Shown here piece by piece: positions 41,160-53,127 of a DNA stretch of 64,000 nt. The position numbers were made by a program, and so were the translations under genes. The notes under the pieces are model-generated. The model did not search any database. It was not told where the DNA came from and saw nothing but the letters and a program-made list of their open reading frames with translations. Numbering within the stretch: the first letter of the stretch is position 1; every line of letters starts with the position of its first letter. Origin of the DNA: Zygnema cylindricum (taxonomy: Eukaryota > Streptophyta > Zygnematophyceae > Zygnematales > Zygnemataceae); NCBI GenBank assembly GCA_037447655.1, contig JBBHKE010002693.1, positions 241,718 through 305,717 on the forward strand, written 5' to 3'.

Positions 41160-44035
41160 TAGTGATAATTAGATTAGAGTGATAATTAGATTAGCCAGAT
41201 AATCAGATTAGACATATAATGAAATTAGACATATAATTAGATTAGACAAATAATTAGATTAGAAAGATAATTAGTTTATGCAGAAAATGAAATTAGACAG
41301 ATAATTAGATTAGACAAATAATAATATTAGACAGATAATTAGATTAGCCAGATAATTAGATTAGGCAGATAATGAACTTAGAGAGAGAATTAGATTAGAC
41401 GGATAATTAGATTAGACAGATAATTAGATAGCTAGTTAATTAGATTAGGCAGATAATTAGATTAGCCAGATAATGATATTAGACAGATAATTAGATTAGA
41501 AAGATAAATAGATTAGCGAGATAACTAGATTAGCGAGATAATTAGATTAAACAGATAATTAGTTCAGCTAGTTAATTAGATTAGGAAGATAATAATATTA
41601 GACAGATAATTAGATTAGACAAATAATTACACTAGAGAGATAATTAGATTAGCCAGATAATTAAAATTGCCATCTAATTAGATTAGACAGATAAATTGAT
41701 TAGACAAATAATTAAATTAGACAGATAATTAGATTAGGCAGATAATGAATTTATACAGATAATTAGATTAGACAGATAACTAGATTAGTCAGATAATTGA
41801 AACTCTGAGACCTCCATAAGTCCTCAGAATGGACAGCTTCCAAGAAGCCTCTAGGATAACCTTTACCCCTTTGTGTTTCAGCAAGAACAACTGCTACCCT
41901 GGCAGACAACAACTCTAACCACCTTCACCCCTGTAAAGGCAAGACTCCCCTGAGTCGATAACAAAAAGAATCTCTGAATTTGCTCCACTGAGCAGTAAGT
42001 TATGGAGGGTCAAAGTTAACCTTTTGTACAGAAGCTCTCTGGGAGAGAGGGTCCTATCTCCTAATTTTTCTAAGTCCTATCTCTCTCACAGACTCCATCT
42101 ACTGATGTACGGAGCCAATCAAATTACACCTCCGTACACAAAAGTACAGCTGTCGGTGTACTTTCTGTACGGACACTGTACGACATGGCCTAAATGTCGA
42201 CACGTGGTATATCCGGATTCGCTCCCTTAATCCTCGGAGATGCCGCGATCCAATGTCATTCCGCCACGTGTCATCCGATGTGGCGATGACCAAAAACCGC
42301 CGAAATCCTCTTCCGCGATCTCGGCGTTAATTCCGGCCGTCCGATTAAATTCACATTTAATCGTAGCCGTAATAAATACATGCGCGGTATTTATTTCGCT
42401 AAAGAAATAAATGCGCGGTATTTGTTTCTTATCCGTATTGTAATCCGTACTTTTACATTACTGGATCTATGTCTCCCATAAACTGTTCAGCTAAATGAAT
42501 TATCCTACGTGGTAATGTTTAATTTACACTAGGTCTAGACTTAACGGGTAAGGCTATCGGCAGCTTTCCGTCCGGCAGGTACCAGGATCAAATCTTGGAG
42601 GCATCACATTTTCTTTTAGTAAATAAACACCTAGTGGTAAATAAACTAATATTTATATCCCGTAAACCTCTGGATAGCCTAGGTAGCCATGGCTCTAGCT
42701 TCCTCTCTAATTTCTCAGTGAGTGCGACAAGTTTGAGAGTTGGAGAGAGAAGTTAGAGGTAGACTGCCTCGACTTCTTTCTATATTTTTATTTAGACCTA
42801 GAAAATACTTTAAACGGACGATTAATTTCTACAATAATTAGATTAGGCATATACTGAAATTAGACAGATAATTAGATTTTACAGATTATTATATTTGACA
42901 GATAATTAAATTAGCCATATAATTAGATTAGGCAGATAATAAAATTAGAGAGATGAATAGATTAAAGAGATAATTAGATTAGACAAATAATTAGATTAGG
43001 CAGATAATGAAATAAGACAGATAAATAGACTAGACAGATAATGAGATTAGACACATAATAATATTAGCCAGTTAATTACATTAGGCAGATAATTAGATTA
43101 GAGAGATACTTAGATTAGAGAGATAATTAGATTAGACAGATATTTAGATTAGACAGATAATTAGATTAGCCAGTTAATTATATTAGGAAAATAATTAGAT
43201 TATAGAGATAGTTAGATTATAGAGAAAGTTAGATTAGAGAGATAGTTAGGTTAGAGAGATAGTTAGATTAGAGAGATAACTAGATAAGAGAGATAATTAG
43301 ATTAGATAGATTATTAGATTAGTTATATAATTAGATAAGATAGATAGTTAGATTAACTAGGTAATGAGATTAAATAGGTAAATTGACAGATAATTAGATT
43401 AGCGAGATAATTAGATTAGCCAGTTAATTACATTAGGCAAATAATTAGTTTAGAGAGATAGTTAGATTAGAGAGATAATTAGATTAGAGAGGTAATTAGA
43501 TTAGAGAGATAATTAGATTAGCAAGTTAAATACATTAGGCGAATAATTAGATTAGAGAGATACTTAGATTAGACAGATAGTTAGATTAGAGAGATAGTTA
43601 GGTTAGAGAGATAATTAGATTAGATAGATAACTAGATTAGCCAGATAGTTAGATTAGAGAGATAATTAGATTAGAGAGATAATTAGATTAATCAGCTAAT
43701 TCGTTTAGAGAGATAATTAGATTAGCCAGATAATTTGATTAGGGAGATAATTAGATTAGCCAGTTAATTACATTAGGCAATTTATTAGATTAGAGAGATA
43801 CTTTGATTAGACAGATAGTTAGATTAGAGAGATAGTTAGGTTAGAGAGATAATAAGATTAGATAGATAACTAAATTAGCCAGATAGTTAGATTAGAGAGA
43901 TAATTAGATTAGACAGATAATTAGATTAGGGAGATGATTAGATTAGACAGCTAATTCGTTTAGAGAGATAATTAGATTAGGGAGATAGTTAGACTAGACA
44001 GATTTTTATATTAGACAGATAAGACAAGATAATTA
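41160..44035. repeat. 17-bp minisatellite, unit GACAGATAATTAGATTA
   Basis: Roughly 1.8 kb of imperfect 17-bp units (on the order of 100 copies) in two blocks, 41160-41797 and 42834-44035, separated by a solo LTR. Variants change GACAGA to GCCAGA, GAGAGA, GGCAGA or TAGTTA, while TAATTAGATTA is the most constant part. In the second block GAGAGATAGTTAGATTA variants cluster, so higher-order units may exist. No coding capacity. Confidence 0.93.
41798..42833 (-). repeat. Solo LTR of the copia family
   Basis: 1036 bp, beginning TGAAACTC and ending TTCTACA, flanked by ATAAT on both sides (41793-41797 and 42834-42838). It is clearly the same family and orientation as the LTRs at 2076 and 7482 but more diverged from them than they are from each other. 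No internal region remains, so it arose by LTR-LTR recombination within the minisatellite. Confidence 0.92.
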
Positions 44036-44374
44036 GACAGATAGATTGACTGATACATAGACAGATAAATTGATACTAAAAATAGAGTCATAATTTGAAG
44101 TACACTTATGATTTAAAGTGCAGTTATAATTAAAAATATGGTTTTAATTAAAAGTATAAAAATTAGGAAACAAAAACAAAGCAGAAAAAATGTTTTTTTT
44201 GTTCTAAATTATAGGTTTGGCTTTGTTATTAAAAGGGTAAACGGAAAAAAATGGTTTTTAAATGGATTAACGGAAATCAAAACTGAATTAGCGATTGAAA
44301 CTGAAAACCGAATAGAAAATTAAAACATAACATTAAACTGAAAACTGAAATCAAACTGAAAAATTGCGAAATTG

Positions 44375-45225
44375 TGTAAAAAAAATGTGTAAATTTCAAA
44401 TCTCACCTTTTTTAAAAACTCAAAACGAAGCAGGTCGCCGGAATTTTTTACGAAAGAGCTGTGAAAAACGATGCAGGTGATTGAATGTACGGAGTTCTTT
44501 TACTAAAGAGACCAAAAGGATAGACGGTTTTATGTATTATCGGTTGTTTTGTAAGCATGACGTTTTCTATGGTTAATGAATTGGCCACGTGTAATTGTGA
44601 TCGTCCAATAATATGTCGTGTAACGTCGATTCGTTAGGATATCTTCAAATTGCTACCCAATTATAGCTAAATTTCACTGTACTACGTGTTCCTTTTCGAG
44701 CTTCCTCGCTTGAAAGCGACTTTATTAGAGTTAAGACACCTAATTAAGGTAAAATGACTCTAATAAAACCAACAAAGTGCGACGTTATTACAGTTCATAT
44801 GTACCGTTTTCGTACGAAAATCAAACAACGAAACGGAAAGTGTCGTTTACATTCAAACTACAAGCGTAATTCAGCCGTTCATAAATGTTGATTTTTAATT
44901 ATGTAACTGCGCATAACTTACATGTAACCTTCAACAGTGGTACCTAACGTAACTGGCATTTAGCGCGACAATAGTACTAACGTCAGAATAATGTCAAAAT
45001 ATACGGACTGGCATTTCTTGTACGTCTACATAATTTAGTGTTTATAATTACAGTGCGGATTATTATTGCCGACATAACCCAATATAGAGTACTTAAATAA
45101 ATTAGAGTAAAATTCCCTTTTGAAAAAGTTCTATCACATAAATTAGAGTAAATAACTCTACTTATTTTTTTCTCTTTTTTTACTCTAATTTTTTCACTAC
45201 TCTAAGTACGATTCCCGATGTACTT
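44375..45225. mobile_element. Long Tc1-like element, left arm of an inverted pair
   Basis: Ends at 45225 with ACGATTCCCGATGTACTT, a decayed Tc1-like terminus facing right. The body runs inward through CCCAATATAGAGTACTTAAAT, GCATTTAGCGCGACAA and GGCCACGTGTAATTGTGATC. The same sequence in reverse makes up 46950-47815. The outer boundary near 44375 is not precisely defined. Confidence 0.5.
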
Positions 45226-45608
45226 TGTTTAACCACGTGGCAGCTGGAATTCTCGTAAAAGGACAGGCGTGGAAATTCACACCTTGCGTTTCACATCCGG
45301 ACCAAAGCGAGAATCGACGGTTTGTAACTTTGGCGCCACACTATTTGCGCTGCTAGTGCAAGATTGAGATTTTATTTTTCCTCGTACCAAAATGAGGGTT
45401 TGGGCCGGTTTGCATGTGGGCAACGTGAAATGCCACGATCGGTGACGTCACGGGTAGAGCAAGTAATAGACTTCCGTAGCAAGGGAGGTCCACTAGGGGG
45501 GAGACCCAGGGCCGATATTGCAAATTCTTGGCGGAGCACGAGGAGCTTTTTGCAAAAATGGTCAAACGTATGAAATGCCAACAGTTTCTCTGTGGATCGT
45601 TTTTTAAA
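45226..45608. other. Unassigned DNA between repeats
   Basis: A GC-richer stretch (about 45400-45540) open in three frames for 60-80 codons, with no recognisable protein. The overlapping frames on both strands argue against real coding. Confidence 0.35.
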
Positions 45609-45618
45609 GGCCTGTTTC

Positions 45619-46178
45619 ATAGTTCAAAAGTAGGTGAAAGCAGGCCCATACAATATGCCTATTGTACGCAAAACATACAATATGGCCTAAAAACCCATAT
45701 TGTATAGGTCGCAAAATGAAAAAAAAATAGTAACACGGTTGAGTTGCACATCGATCAATAAAGAATTAAACGTAATGTCTAAATTTTGAAAAACATTCGG
45801 ACAAATATTTATTTTTCCGTGAGTTTTGAGGTATTTTTTATTCAAACCGTCAAATTCAAACGATCGGACGGTCGCTGATTAAAGTAGCAATCTAAGAAGA
45901 TCACATGAAAAGCCCATAACACAACATAGGATAAGACTTACGTTCGCGTTTTTTTTTCTGGGTTTTTTTTCCCGCAGAATGTCACCCTACGCCATGTCAG
46001 TTCGCTAAAAAATTTCTTCCGACGTCGTGCGCTGTACTATGATCATACGTTAGTCGTACGTTCGTACAAGAGTGTGCAAAACGCACACACCTACAGTATG
46101 CCTACTCTGCGCGAGTTTTGTGCCAAGTTTTATGCGCCTACCAAAGGCCTACCATAAAAACGCCTACTTTTGAACTAT
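45619..46178. mobile_element. Mutator-like MITE, 560 bp, perfect 10-bp target duplication
   Basis: Ends ATAGTTCAAAAGTAGG and CCTACTTTTGAACTAT. GGCCTGTTTC occurs on both sides (45609-45618 and 46179-46188), an exact 10-bp duplication, the best-preserved copy of this family. It is larger than the ~300-bp copies because of extra sequence around 45930-46120. No transposase. Confidence 0.8.
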
Positions 46179-46290
46179 GGCCTGTTTCGAAAGAGTCACA
46201 GGGTACAATGTCAAAGGGTACATTACTCGATGTGTTTGACTAAAAATCAGCAGATCCTGTGGAGATACATCTTTTTGCCTTGTTTTGTTA

Positions 46291-46846
46291 AGTACACCGC
46301 CAATCGCTACTAGAGTAAATAACGCTAATTCGGTGCCTTTTAAAAAAAAAATCATGAAATACCATCCATGATTCTATTTTTTCCATTATTCTAATTAGGA
46401 TTTTTTTTTTCAGTTAGCGTTAATAATGGATGTACACTGCGATGGAAATAGTGTGGCATACAAACAGGGTATCTCCGTACGAAATGGTACTTTTGGAATT
46501 ACAAAGGCATAACAATACACTTAACATTATTGCGCACACATGTGAATTTGCCTGGAAGAAAGAGAGGCAAACTCGTCGACAAAAATCACGTTCTCATATG
46601 TTTGTCCATCGATCGTGTGAACAGTGCGAAAGAGTACGAATTGTCAGATTTTGTACGAGTACACATATTACTGTAGACATCTAAAGGGCGGGTATTTATT
46701 ATTGAGGACAACCCAGATTACAGTTAAGGATTAATTAGTATATATATTTTTTTTCAAAAAAAATAAATTCCCGATTAGTGTTAACAACAATATTTTTTTT
46801 TTACGCTATTTATTCCTTTACTCTTATAGCGATTCACGGTGTACTG
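46291..46846. mobile_element. Tc1/mariner-like MITE, 556 bp, TA target duplication
   Basis: Left end AGTACACCGCCAATCGC after TA (46289-46290). Right end GCGATTCACGGTGTACTG before TA (46847-46848). The interior matches the outer parts of 51984-53125 (ACTGCGATGGAAATAGTGTGG, AAAGGCATAA, CTCATATGTT). Non-coding. Confidence 0.7.
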
Positions 46847-46949
46847 TACTTTAATTTGCTAAGAAGTACAATACTAAAATGTAAGAATCCTAGTCTTTAC
46901 TTTTCAAGCAAATCACGTTGGTAACATTCCAATTTTGCTAAGAAGTATA

Positions 46950-47815
46950 GAACACCGCGAATTGTAATTAGAGTAGTGAAAAAATTAGAGTAAAAAAACT
47001 AAAAAAAATAATTAGAATAATGTACGCTAATTTAGGTGATAGATGTTTTTCAACTATGAAGTTTACTCTAATTTATTTATGTATTCTATATTGAGTTATG
47101 TCGGCGATAAATATGTGCGCGCGATAATTATAAACACTAAATTACGTAGACGAACAAAATATGTCAGTCCGTATATGTCGACGTCATTGTGACGTTAGTA
47201 TTAGTTGTCACGCTGAATGTCAGTTCCGTCGGACAACCGTCGACAGTTACATGTATATTATGCGCAATTACGTAATTAATTAACAACAGTTATGAACGAT
47301 GGATTGTCAACGGAATTCGAATGTAAACGGCATTTCCGTTACATTTTTTTCATTTTCAGGTGAAAAAATTACTTTTGAACTCTAATACTGTCACACTTTG
47401 GTGGTTATATTAGATTCAATTTACTTTAATAATGACTCATTACCCTAATAATGTTGCTTTCAGACGACGAAGTCGAAAAATGAACACAAATGAACACTTA
47501 TTACAGTTAAGTTTGACTCTAAATAAGTCGTGATTAGAAGTTATCTTCACAAATCTACGTAACGCGACATGTTATTGGACGACCACAATTACACGTGGCC
47601 ATTTTATTAACCGTGGAAACGTGATGCCTGTAAAACAACGGTAATACGCAAACCGTCTGTCCTGTTAAATTTATTTCTTGGATAATTCCGTACGTTGAAT
47701 AACCTGCATCGTTTTCCACAGCTGCTTCGTAAAAAAATTCAGCGGCAAATTTTACAGTTTCTCGCTTGATTTTTTTAGTTTTTAAAAAATGTGATTTTTC
47801 AGATTTAAAACCAAA
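46950..47815. mobile_element. Long Tc1-like element, right arm of an inverted pair
   Basis: Starts GAACACCGCGAATTG after TA and is the reverse of 44375-45225, as far as GATGCAGGTT and CGTAAAAAAATTC on the complementary strand. Divergence between the arms is substantial, so these are probably two independent insertions of one family in opposite orientation rather than a recent inverted duplication. Confidence 0.5.
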
Positions 47816-48000
47816 TATTAAAATTTAAATTTTGAACCCACCCTCTTTTCACAATGGATTGTCGCGTTTTTATGACTTCTCACTTTCATAATTTTTACGT
47901 ATATATTGCACCTTCGGACAAGCAATGGCATTATTGATTTAGCTTTTTTATTTGTGTTTACTCTTACATCCGACTCTTGTTGTTGACTACACTCTTCTCC

Positions 48001-48394
48001 TATAAATAGTCGCTTAGTCGTCGGAAGTATGTGGAGATTTTCAAGAATGTGGGGTAACTACGCATCGAGATATAACGGAATATCTCATATCCCTGCGCCT
48101 GTTGTGGAAGAGGTGATCGTAGAGATGAACCCCGTCGGATCCGAAATGGTGAGTGGTGCAGCTACCACATGTGGAGCCACTCGTGGAAGAAGCTTCGAGC
48201 GGAGAAGACGACACTGTGGGCTGAGATCTGGGGAGTCAACCTACAACTTTTGACCCGCCGCAGTCCAACCGGAAAAAGCAACACGCTACAACCAAAAATG
48301 ATCATTTGCGGATAATCATGTGGATGATCGCTGAGGAGCGGGAGAACGGATTCCAAAACCTCATCCCCAAAACTATCAAGAAGTTTCCCCAATA
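48001..48394 (+). other. Possible gene remnant with TATA box
   Basis: CTATAAATAG at about 48000-48009 is followed about 20 bp later by an ATG frame of 40 codons (MWRFSRMWGNYASRYNG...) that meets a GTGAGT splice-donor-like site at about 48149. Further on, another frame (about 48252-48395) encodes IIMWMIAEERENGFQNLIPKT and ends at TAA. These could be two exons of a small gene or pieces of an old transposon protein. No family is recognised and the join is not proven. Confidence 0.3.
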
Positions 48395-48395
48395 A

Positions 48396-48929
48396 TTTTC
48401 GAGAAGCAAAGGATGTAGTAAATTTTCCTAAAATACTTCGCCCCTTTACCTCATCAACCCATCTCTCTGTGTATTATTATTTTTTCTGTGGTTTTCAATG
48501 TTTTAAATCCATTAAAAATAGCATGTGTCACAAGAGTACAGATTACAAAACTGGTTGTTTTTATAAAAATCTAACACAAAATATGACAAAGGAATATATC
48601 TTCCCCTTTTAACTATTATAAATTGTTCTCAAAACACCCTCGCCATCGATATTTATAAGCGTTAAAAAAATGAAGCTTAAATCAAATGGTCAACGGAAAA
48701 GGTGAAAGGAGGGAAGCAGAATCAACCCAAAAAATAAAAATAAAAAAACACATATGAGTCACCTTGAATAAACCCTTTATAAAACAAAAATGGTAATAAT
48801 AATTATGAAGGACATAACCGCACCCTAAAAACCGACAACAAAGTGAAAGGATTATAAGGCACGACTTATCATAAGATTCCATAAACTATGTTTAAATATA
48901 TAGCTAAAAAACGCCATTTGTCACGTCAT
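48396..48929. other. AT-rich intergenic, no gene seen
   Basis: No feature supported. Runs of A and AAT dominate 48660-48780. Confidence 0.4.
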
Positions 48930-49985
48930 CTCGAAACCATTAGTGAGAGAATACGCACTTGCCTTGTCACCAATGGTGGAGTTAGCTGGGAACAAAACGT
49001 TCACCAGTTCGTACATCAAGACCCTAATGAAGTAAGCAACCTAAAATATTAAGGCGACGACAGGAAAGCGATGACGTGCACGACGTGCAATCCACGGAGG
49101 TGATAGAGGAAGCGAGTCTATCACAAATCCCTGTTGAAAAAATGGAGAGATTTTCGAGATGGCGGCGCATACAGCATGGCGGCGCAGTCGTCAAATTCCA
49201 CACGCAAAAAAACAAAGGGAATGAGCGGCTGTGATTGGACATAGACAACGTGAATTGTGATTTGTCCAAAACGATTATATTTTATGAGGTTTGTCCGCAT
49301 TTGGCGTTGCCTGACGACATATATCACCCACGCCAAATGTTGTATATATATATATTTTTTTTGGCAGTATGTTTACTCTATTTCATGTGCCATCGTGGTA
49401 AAAAAACCCATATTACAGTTAAAAGTTACTCCTTTCAAGGGGCATTTTGGTAAGTTTGGTTTTTTTAGAATTAATATTTACGCTAAAACAGACGCGATCC
49501 AATATTACAATACAATTTTAATGAAATTGGTGCGAAGTTACCTATTCTAACAGAATACGCGGAACGTCGAACAGCAGTTACAAAGTTATTATACAAATAA
49601 ACGCGCACACGTATTGTCGCCGTTGTACCATAAACTTATAACACGTAAATTCAAGTAAATGTTCACAGTGACGATGATGTTGTCGACGGACGAAAGTTAT
49701 GCGAACGGATTTTTTTCGATGTGATTAAGTCTCTTTGTTTAGTGGGACTCCATGTGCGACTGCGAGTCTATTAAATCGGTATTTGTGCCTTTATATTTAG
49801 AAAAGTACAATTTTGCACTGTCGGACGTCGTCCGTACTCCACACTATTTAAAACGAAGCTCTACTATAATTTTTTACGCTAATTAAACCTCACCTAAATT
49901 ATAATAATGAAAAAATTAGAATCGTTTACTCTATTTGATGTGATAGAGTCGAAATTTTGAGCGACCGAATTAGAGTAATGAAAAA
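48930..49985. mobile_element. Tc1-like terminus fused to a longer repeat (copy 2, inverted)
   Basis: Reverse-complement counterpart of 38095-39243 (for example GATTGGACATAGACAACGTG, TGAAATTGGTGCGAAGTTAC, GTCGACGGACGAAAGTT). Its Tc1-like end should lie at about 49985 but has been lost, and it runs straight into the next copy. The left part carries the diverged counterpart of the 51-aa frame. Confidence 0.5.
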
Positions 49986-50576
49986 ACTAGAGTACAAAAA
50001 CCAAAAATAACAATTAGAGTAATGAACGCTAATTTATGTGATGGAGCTTTTTCAACTATGAAGTTTACTCTAATTTATTTAAGCATTCTATATTAGGTTA
50101 TGTCGGCGATAATTTTTTGCGTGATAATCATGAACACTAAATTACGTAGACGTACAAAATGTGTCAGTCCGTATAGTTTTGACGTTATTGTGACGCTAGT
50201 ACTATTTGTCGCATTGAATGTCAGGTAATGTTCACACTGACGACGATGCTGTCGACGGACGAGAGTTATGCGAACGGATTTTTTTTGATGTGAATGATTT
50301 TTTTGTTTACTGCGATTTCACGTGCGAGCGCGATTCTATTAAATCATTATTTGTACCTTTTTACTTATAAAAGTACAATTTTGCACGGTCAGACGTCGTC
50401 CGTACTCCACACTATTTAAAAATAACCTATATTAGAATTTTTTACGCTAATTAAACCTCACCTAAATTAGAATAATGAAAAAATTAGAATCGATTATTCT
50501 ATTTGATGTGATAGACTCGAAATTTCCAGCGACCGAATTAGAGTAATTTACTCTAATTACGATTCGCGGTGTACTG
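49978..50576. mobile_element. Tc1/mariner-like MITE, ~0.6 kb
   Basis: The right end is CGATTCGCGGTGTACTG before TA (50577-50578). The body matches the 317-950 element in reverse throughout (GTCGACGGACGAGAGTTATG, ACGTCGTCCGTACTCC). Its left end overlaps or replaced the end of the previous element. Confidence 0.65.
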
Positions 50577-50624
50577 TATTTTTCAAACAAATCCCGTTTA
50601 GACTTTGTGGTTGAAAATGAGTGA

Positions 50625-51324
50625 CGGTAGCATTCCATTAGGCGGTCCCAGTAAATGTACGGAGGTCTACTGACAGCGTTTACTGGAAGTCCGCTCCATA
50701 GTGTCGGGCCAGTGAAAAACCTTTCGAAATTATGATTGATGCCACGTATTTAGTATTCACATTTTGAAAATCTAAAAATATTCCTTAAACGGAAAATCTG
50801 AACGATAATATCTGTACCAGCGGAGGTGGCTAATGATTTTTACGAAAAGTTTGCGGCCAGATTTTAATTTTGAAAATGGAAATCAAAATTTAGAAACGGA
50901 ATGGCAAAAAGACGCCGCAAACTCTGAAGGTCGGTTTATGTCAGATGGAGCGTGCGATGATGCTTTCGGTTGACTTTTTTCCTGCGTGGCAGGTGGCATA
51001 TGGCCTGTACGAGGCCTGCGATCGCTTGTTCAAACTGGATATTTTTTTGCTTTTTCACGTGTGCCAATGGACACGACCAGTGGGAAGCAAAGTTGCTTCC
51101 CACTGGATGATGTGCGTGATGTGCGTGATTGCTTCGCGGATCTCAAAAAGTGAAATATCCAACGGTCAGTAACTACGCGTACATCATTGGAGCATCCCGA
51201 CAGCTTTCAAGTAACGATGTTTCCACTGACATAAATAATTTATGGTACGACTTCATACGGCGATGTACGAAAACGTACGGTGTCCATTAACTAACCCCAC
51301 TTTTCGTCTAATAGAATGTTACCC
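50625..51324. mobile_element. Harbinger-like MITE, 700 bp, TGA target duplication
   Basis: Ends CGGTAGCATTCCATTAG and CTAATAGAATGTTACCC, flanked by TGA (50622-50624 and 51325-51327). Its body is the reverse of 12244-12909 (GGCGGTCCCAGTAAA, AACCCCACTTTTCGTC and others). No transposase. Confidence 0.7.
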
Positions 51325-51981
51325 TGAGAATTTTGTAACTTCGAAAGTGGTGCACGAAGTCAAACCGTACTACGATTTTTGCATATCGTGCGTAGTCGTA
51401 AACCACCTCGCCAAGTGGTTTACGCAAATGCGTCTTTTTAGCCTTTAGGGCAAATCTATGCATGTCTTCTAGTCAAAGGAATCTCTGTCAATGCGTCGAT
51501 TTAGCGCCGGTTGTCTTTTACCCACATGTCAAGAATTAAGACCAAAACATGAGAAATGACACCTCTCGTGATTGCCATTTTCTTGCGGAGATATTGACAG
51601 ATTTTTTTCGCGTGTTTGAGTATATCCGGCCGCGAGAGTCTCTGCCGGTCGAGTGAGCGGCACAAGCGAAAAACACAAAGTAATCGTCCGAGATAAAATG
51701 ACAGGGAACCGCCCCCTTAGGAGATTTTCACGAACGAACATTAAACATTACAAAAAGTCAAATCCCAAATTTTAGGAAAAGAGTACAAACAAACCAAAAT
51801 GTACATATGAAAGTACATGGTAGCTTGGCCGTTAACCGTTTTCCAGGGCTGACGCACACATCAGATCCACAATGGTGTACGGCCCAGGTCCTTGTGTTCA
51901 AATGATGTGCGGAACCGTTAAACCAAGACGTTTGTACCACAAGCTTTAACGGAGTTTACGATATTCGTACGTCCTTTGCAG
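51325..51981. other. Intergenic, no gene seen
   Basis: Short open stretches only. No repeat end or motif that I can support. Confidence 0.4.
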
Positions 51982-51983
51982 TA

Positions 51984-53125
51984 CAGTACACCGCCAATCG
52001 CTATTAGAGTAAGGGTGAAGTTCCATTAGGACATTCTGTAATTGTACGGCCAACATTACAGTGCTACAATCTGAACGAAATTCCATTGCGGAGACTCTGT
52101 AATCCACGTGGTAGCAAAAGAGTGATGTCACGTATATTTAGATTTGATATTTAAAATCGTCAATGATTTTTACACCGACCAAAAATCTTCATTTGCGTGC
52201 CATGTACGTGCGTACCAGGTCATCGTTCAACACGTTTTGTACTCTTTGCAGACGCCTTGTCCGATACCACCTCATTTTTTTAGGGTTCCTGTTTTTACGC
52301 GTGACAAATGAGCGCTGCCAGAAATAGTGTTACGAATGGGCGACAACAAAAATAGCGTGACAAAAGTGAGCTACGAGATTTCGTTTGTATTTTATGCTGG
52401 ATTTTTGAATGCGTATATCGTGTGCGAATTTTTTTTTTTCGTTGGTTGCCATATTGACACGTGTGCTCATTATCCAACGTGTCGCGGCTCATTTTTTTCT
52501 GTAATTGGTGATGTACTAATTCGAAGCGAATGCTTCGCGAAAAAATATCCAACGGTCACTATTAACTCCCAGAATTTTGGAGAATATTAGCAAGATTCTC
52601 TGTAATGCTCTTTTCCGCATAAAAACAAAATAAGACATACGTCGCAGTACGGAGAGGTCCGAATTTCTGTAAACAACCTCACTTTTCGTCTAACGGAACT
52701 TCACCCTAATGGAACTTCACACTGCGATGGAAATAGTGTGGCGTACGGACTAAGTATCTTCGTACGAAATTGTACTTTTTAAATTACAAAGGCATAAAAA
52801 GACACTTAACATCATTGCGCACACATGTGAATGTGCACTGGAAGAAAGAGACGCAAACTCGTCCAAAACAATCACGTTCTCATATGTTCATCCGTCGACC
52901 GTGTGAACAACGCAACGGCATACGAATTGTCATATTTTGTACGAGTACACATATTACTGTAGACATCGAAAGGGCGGGTATTTATTATTCAGGACAACCC
53001 AAATTACAGTTAGGGATTAATTAGTATATATATTAAAAAAAAAAAATCCCGATTAGTGTTAATAACACTATTTTTTTTTTACGCTATTTATTCCTTTACT
53101 CTAATTAGCTATTCACGGTGTACTG
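51984..53125. mobile_element. Tc1/mariner-like MITE split by a Harbinger-like MITE
   Basis: Left end CAGTACACCGCCAATCG after TA (51982-51983). Right end CTATTCACGGTGTACTG before TA (53126-53127). Without the inserted 694 bp plus one TAA it is about 445 bp and matches 46291-46846. This is a clear case of nesting with both target duplications intact. Confidence 0.75.
52013..52706. mobile_element. Harbinger-like MITE, 694 bp, TAA target duplication
   Basis: Ends GGGTGAAGTTCCATTAG and CTAACGGAACTTCACCC, perfectly flanked by TAA (52010-52012 and 52707-52709). Related to 12244-12909 and 50625-51324 mainly through the termini. Non-coding. Confidence 0.78.
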
Positions 53126-53127
53126 TA

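Noticed and set aside
41160-44035. CRISPR-like array
   Set aside because: The units are contiguous 17-mers with no spacers, vary freely and are interrupted by an LTR with target duplication. It is a eukaryotic minisatellite.
45353-45620. Three overlapping frames of 69-82 codons in a GC-richer patch
   Set aside because: Open on both strands at once because of base composition; no similarity or start context favours any of them.
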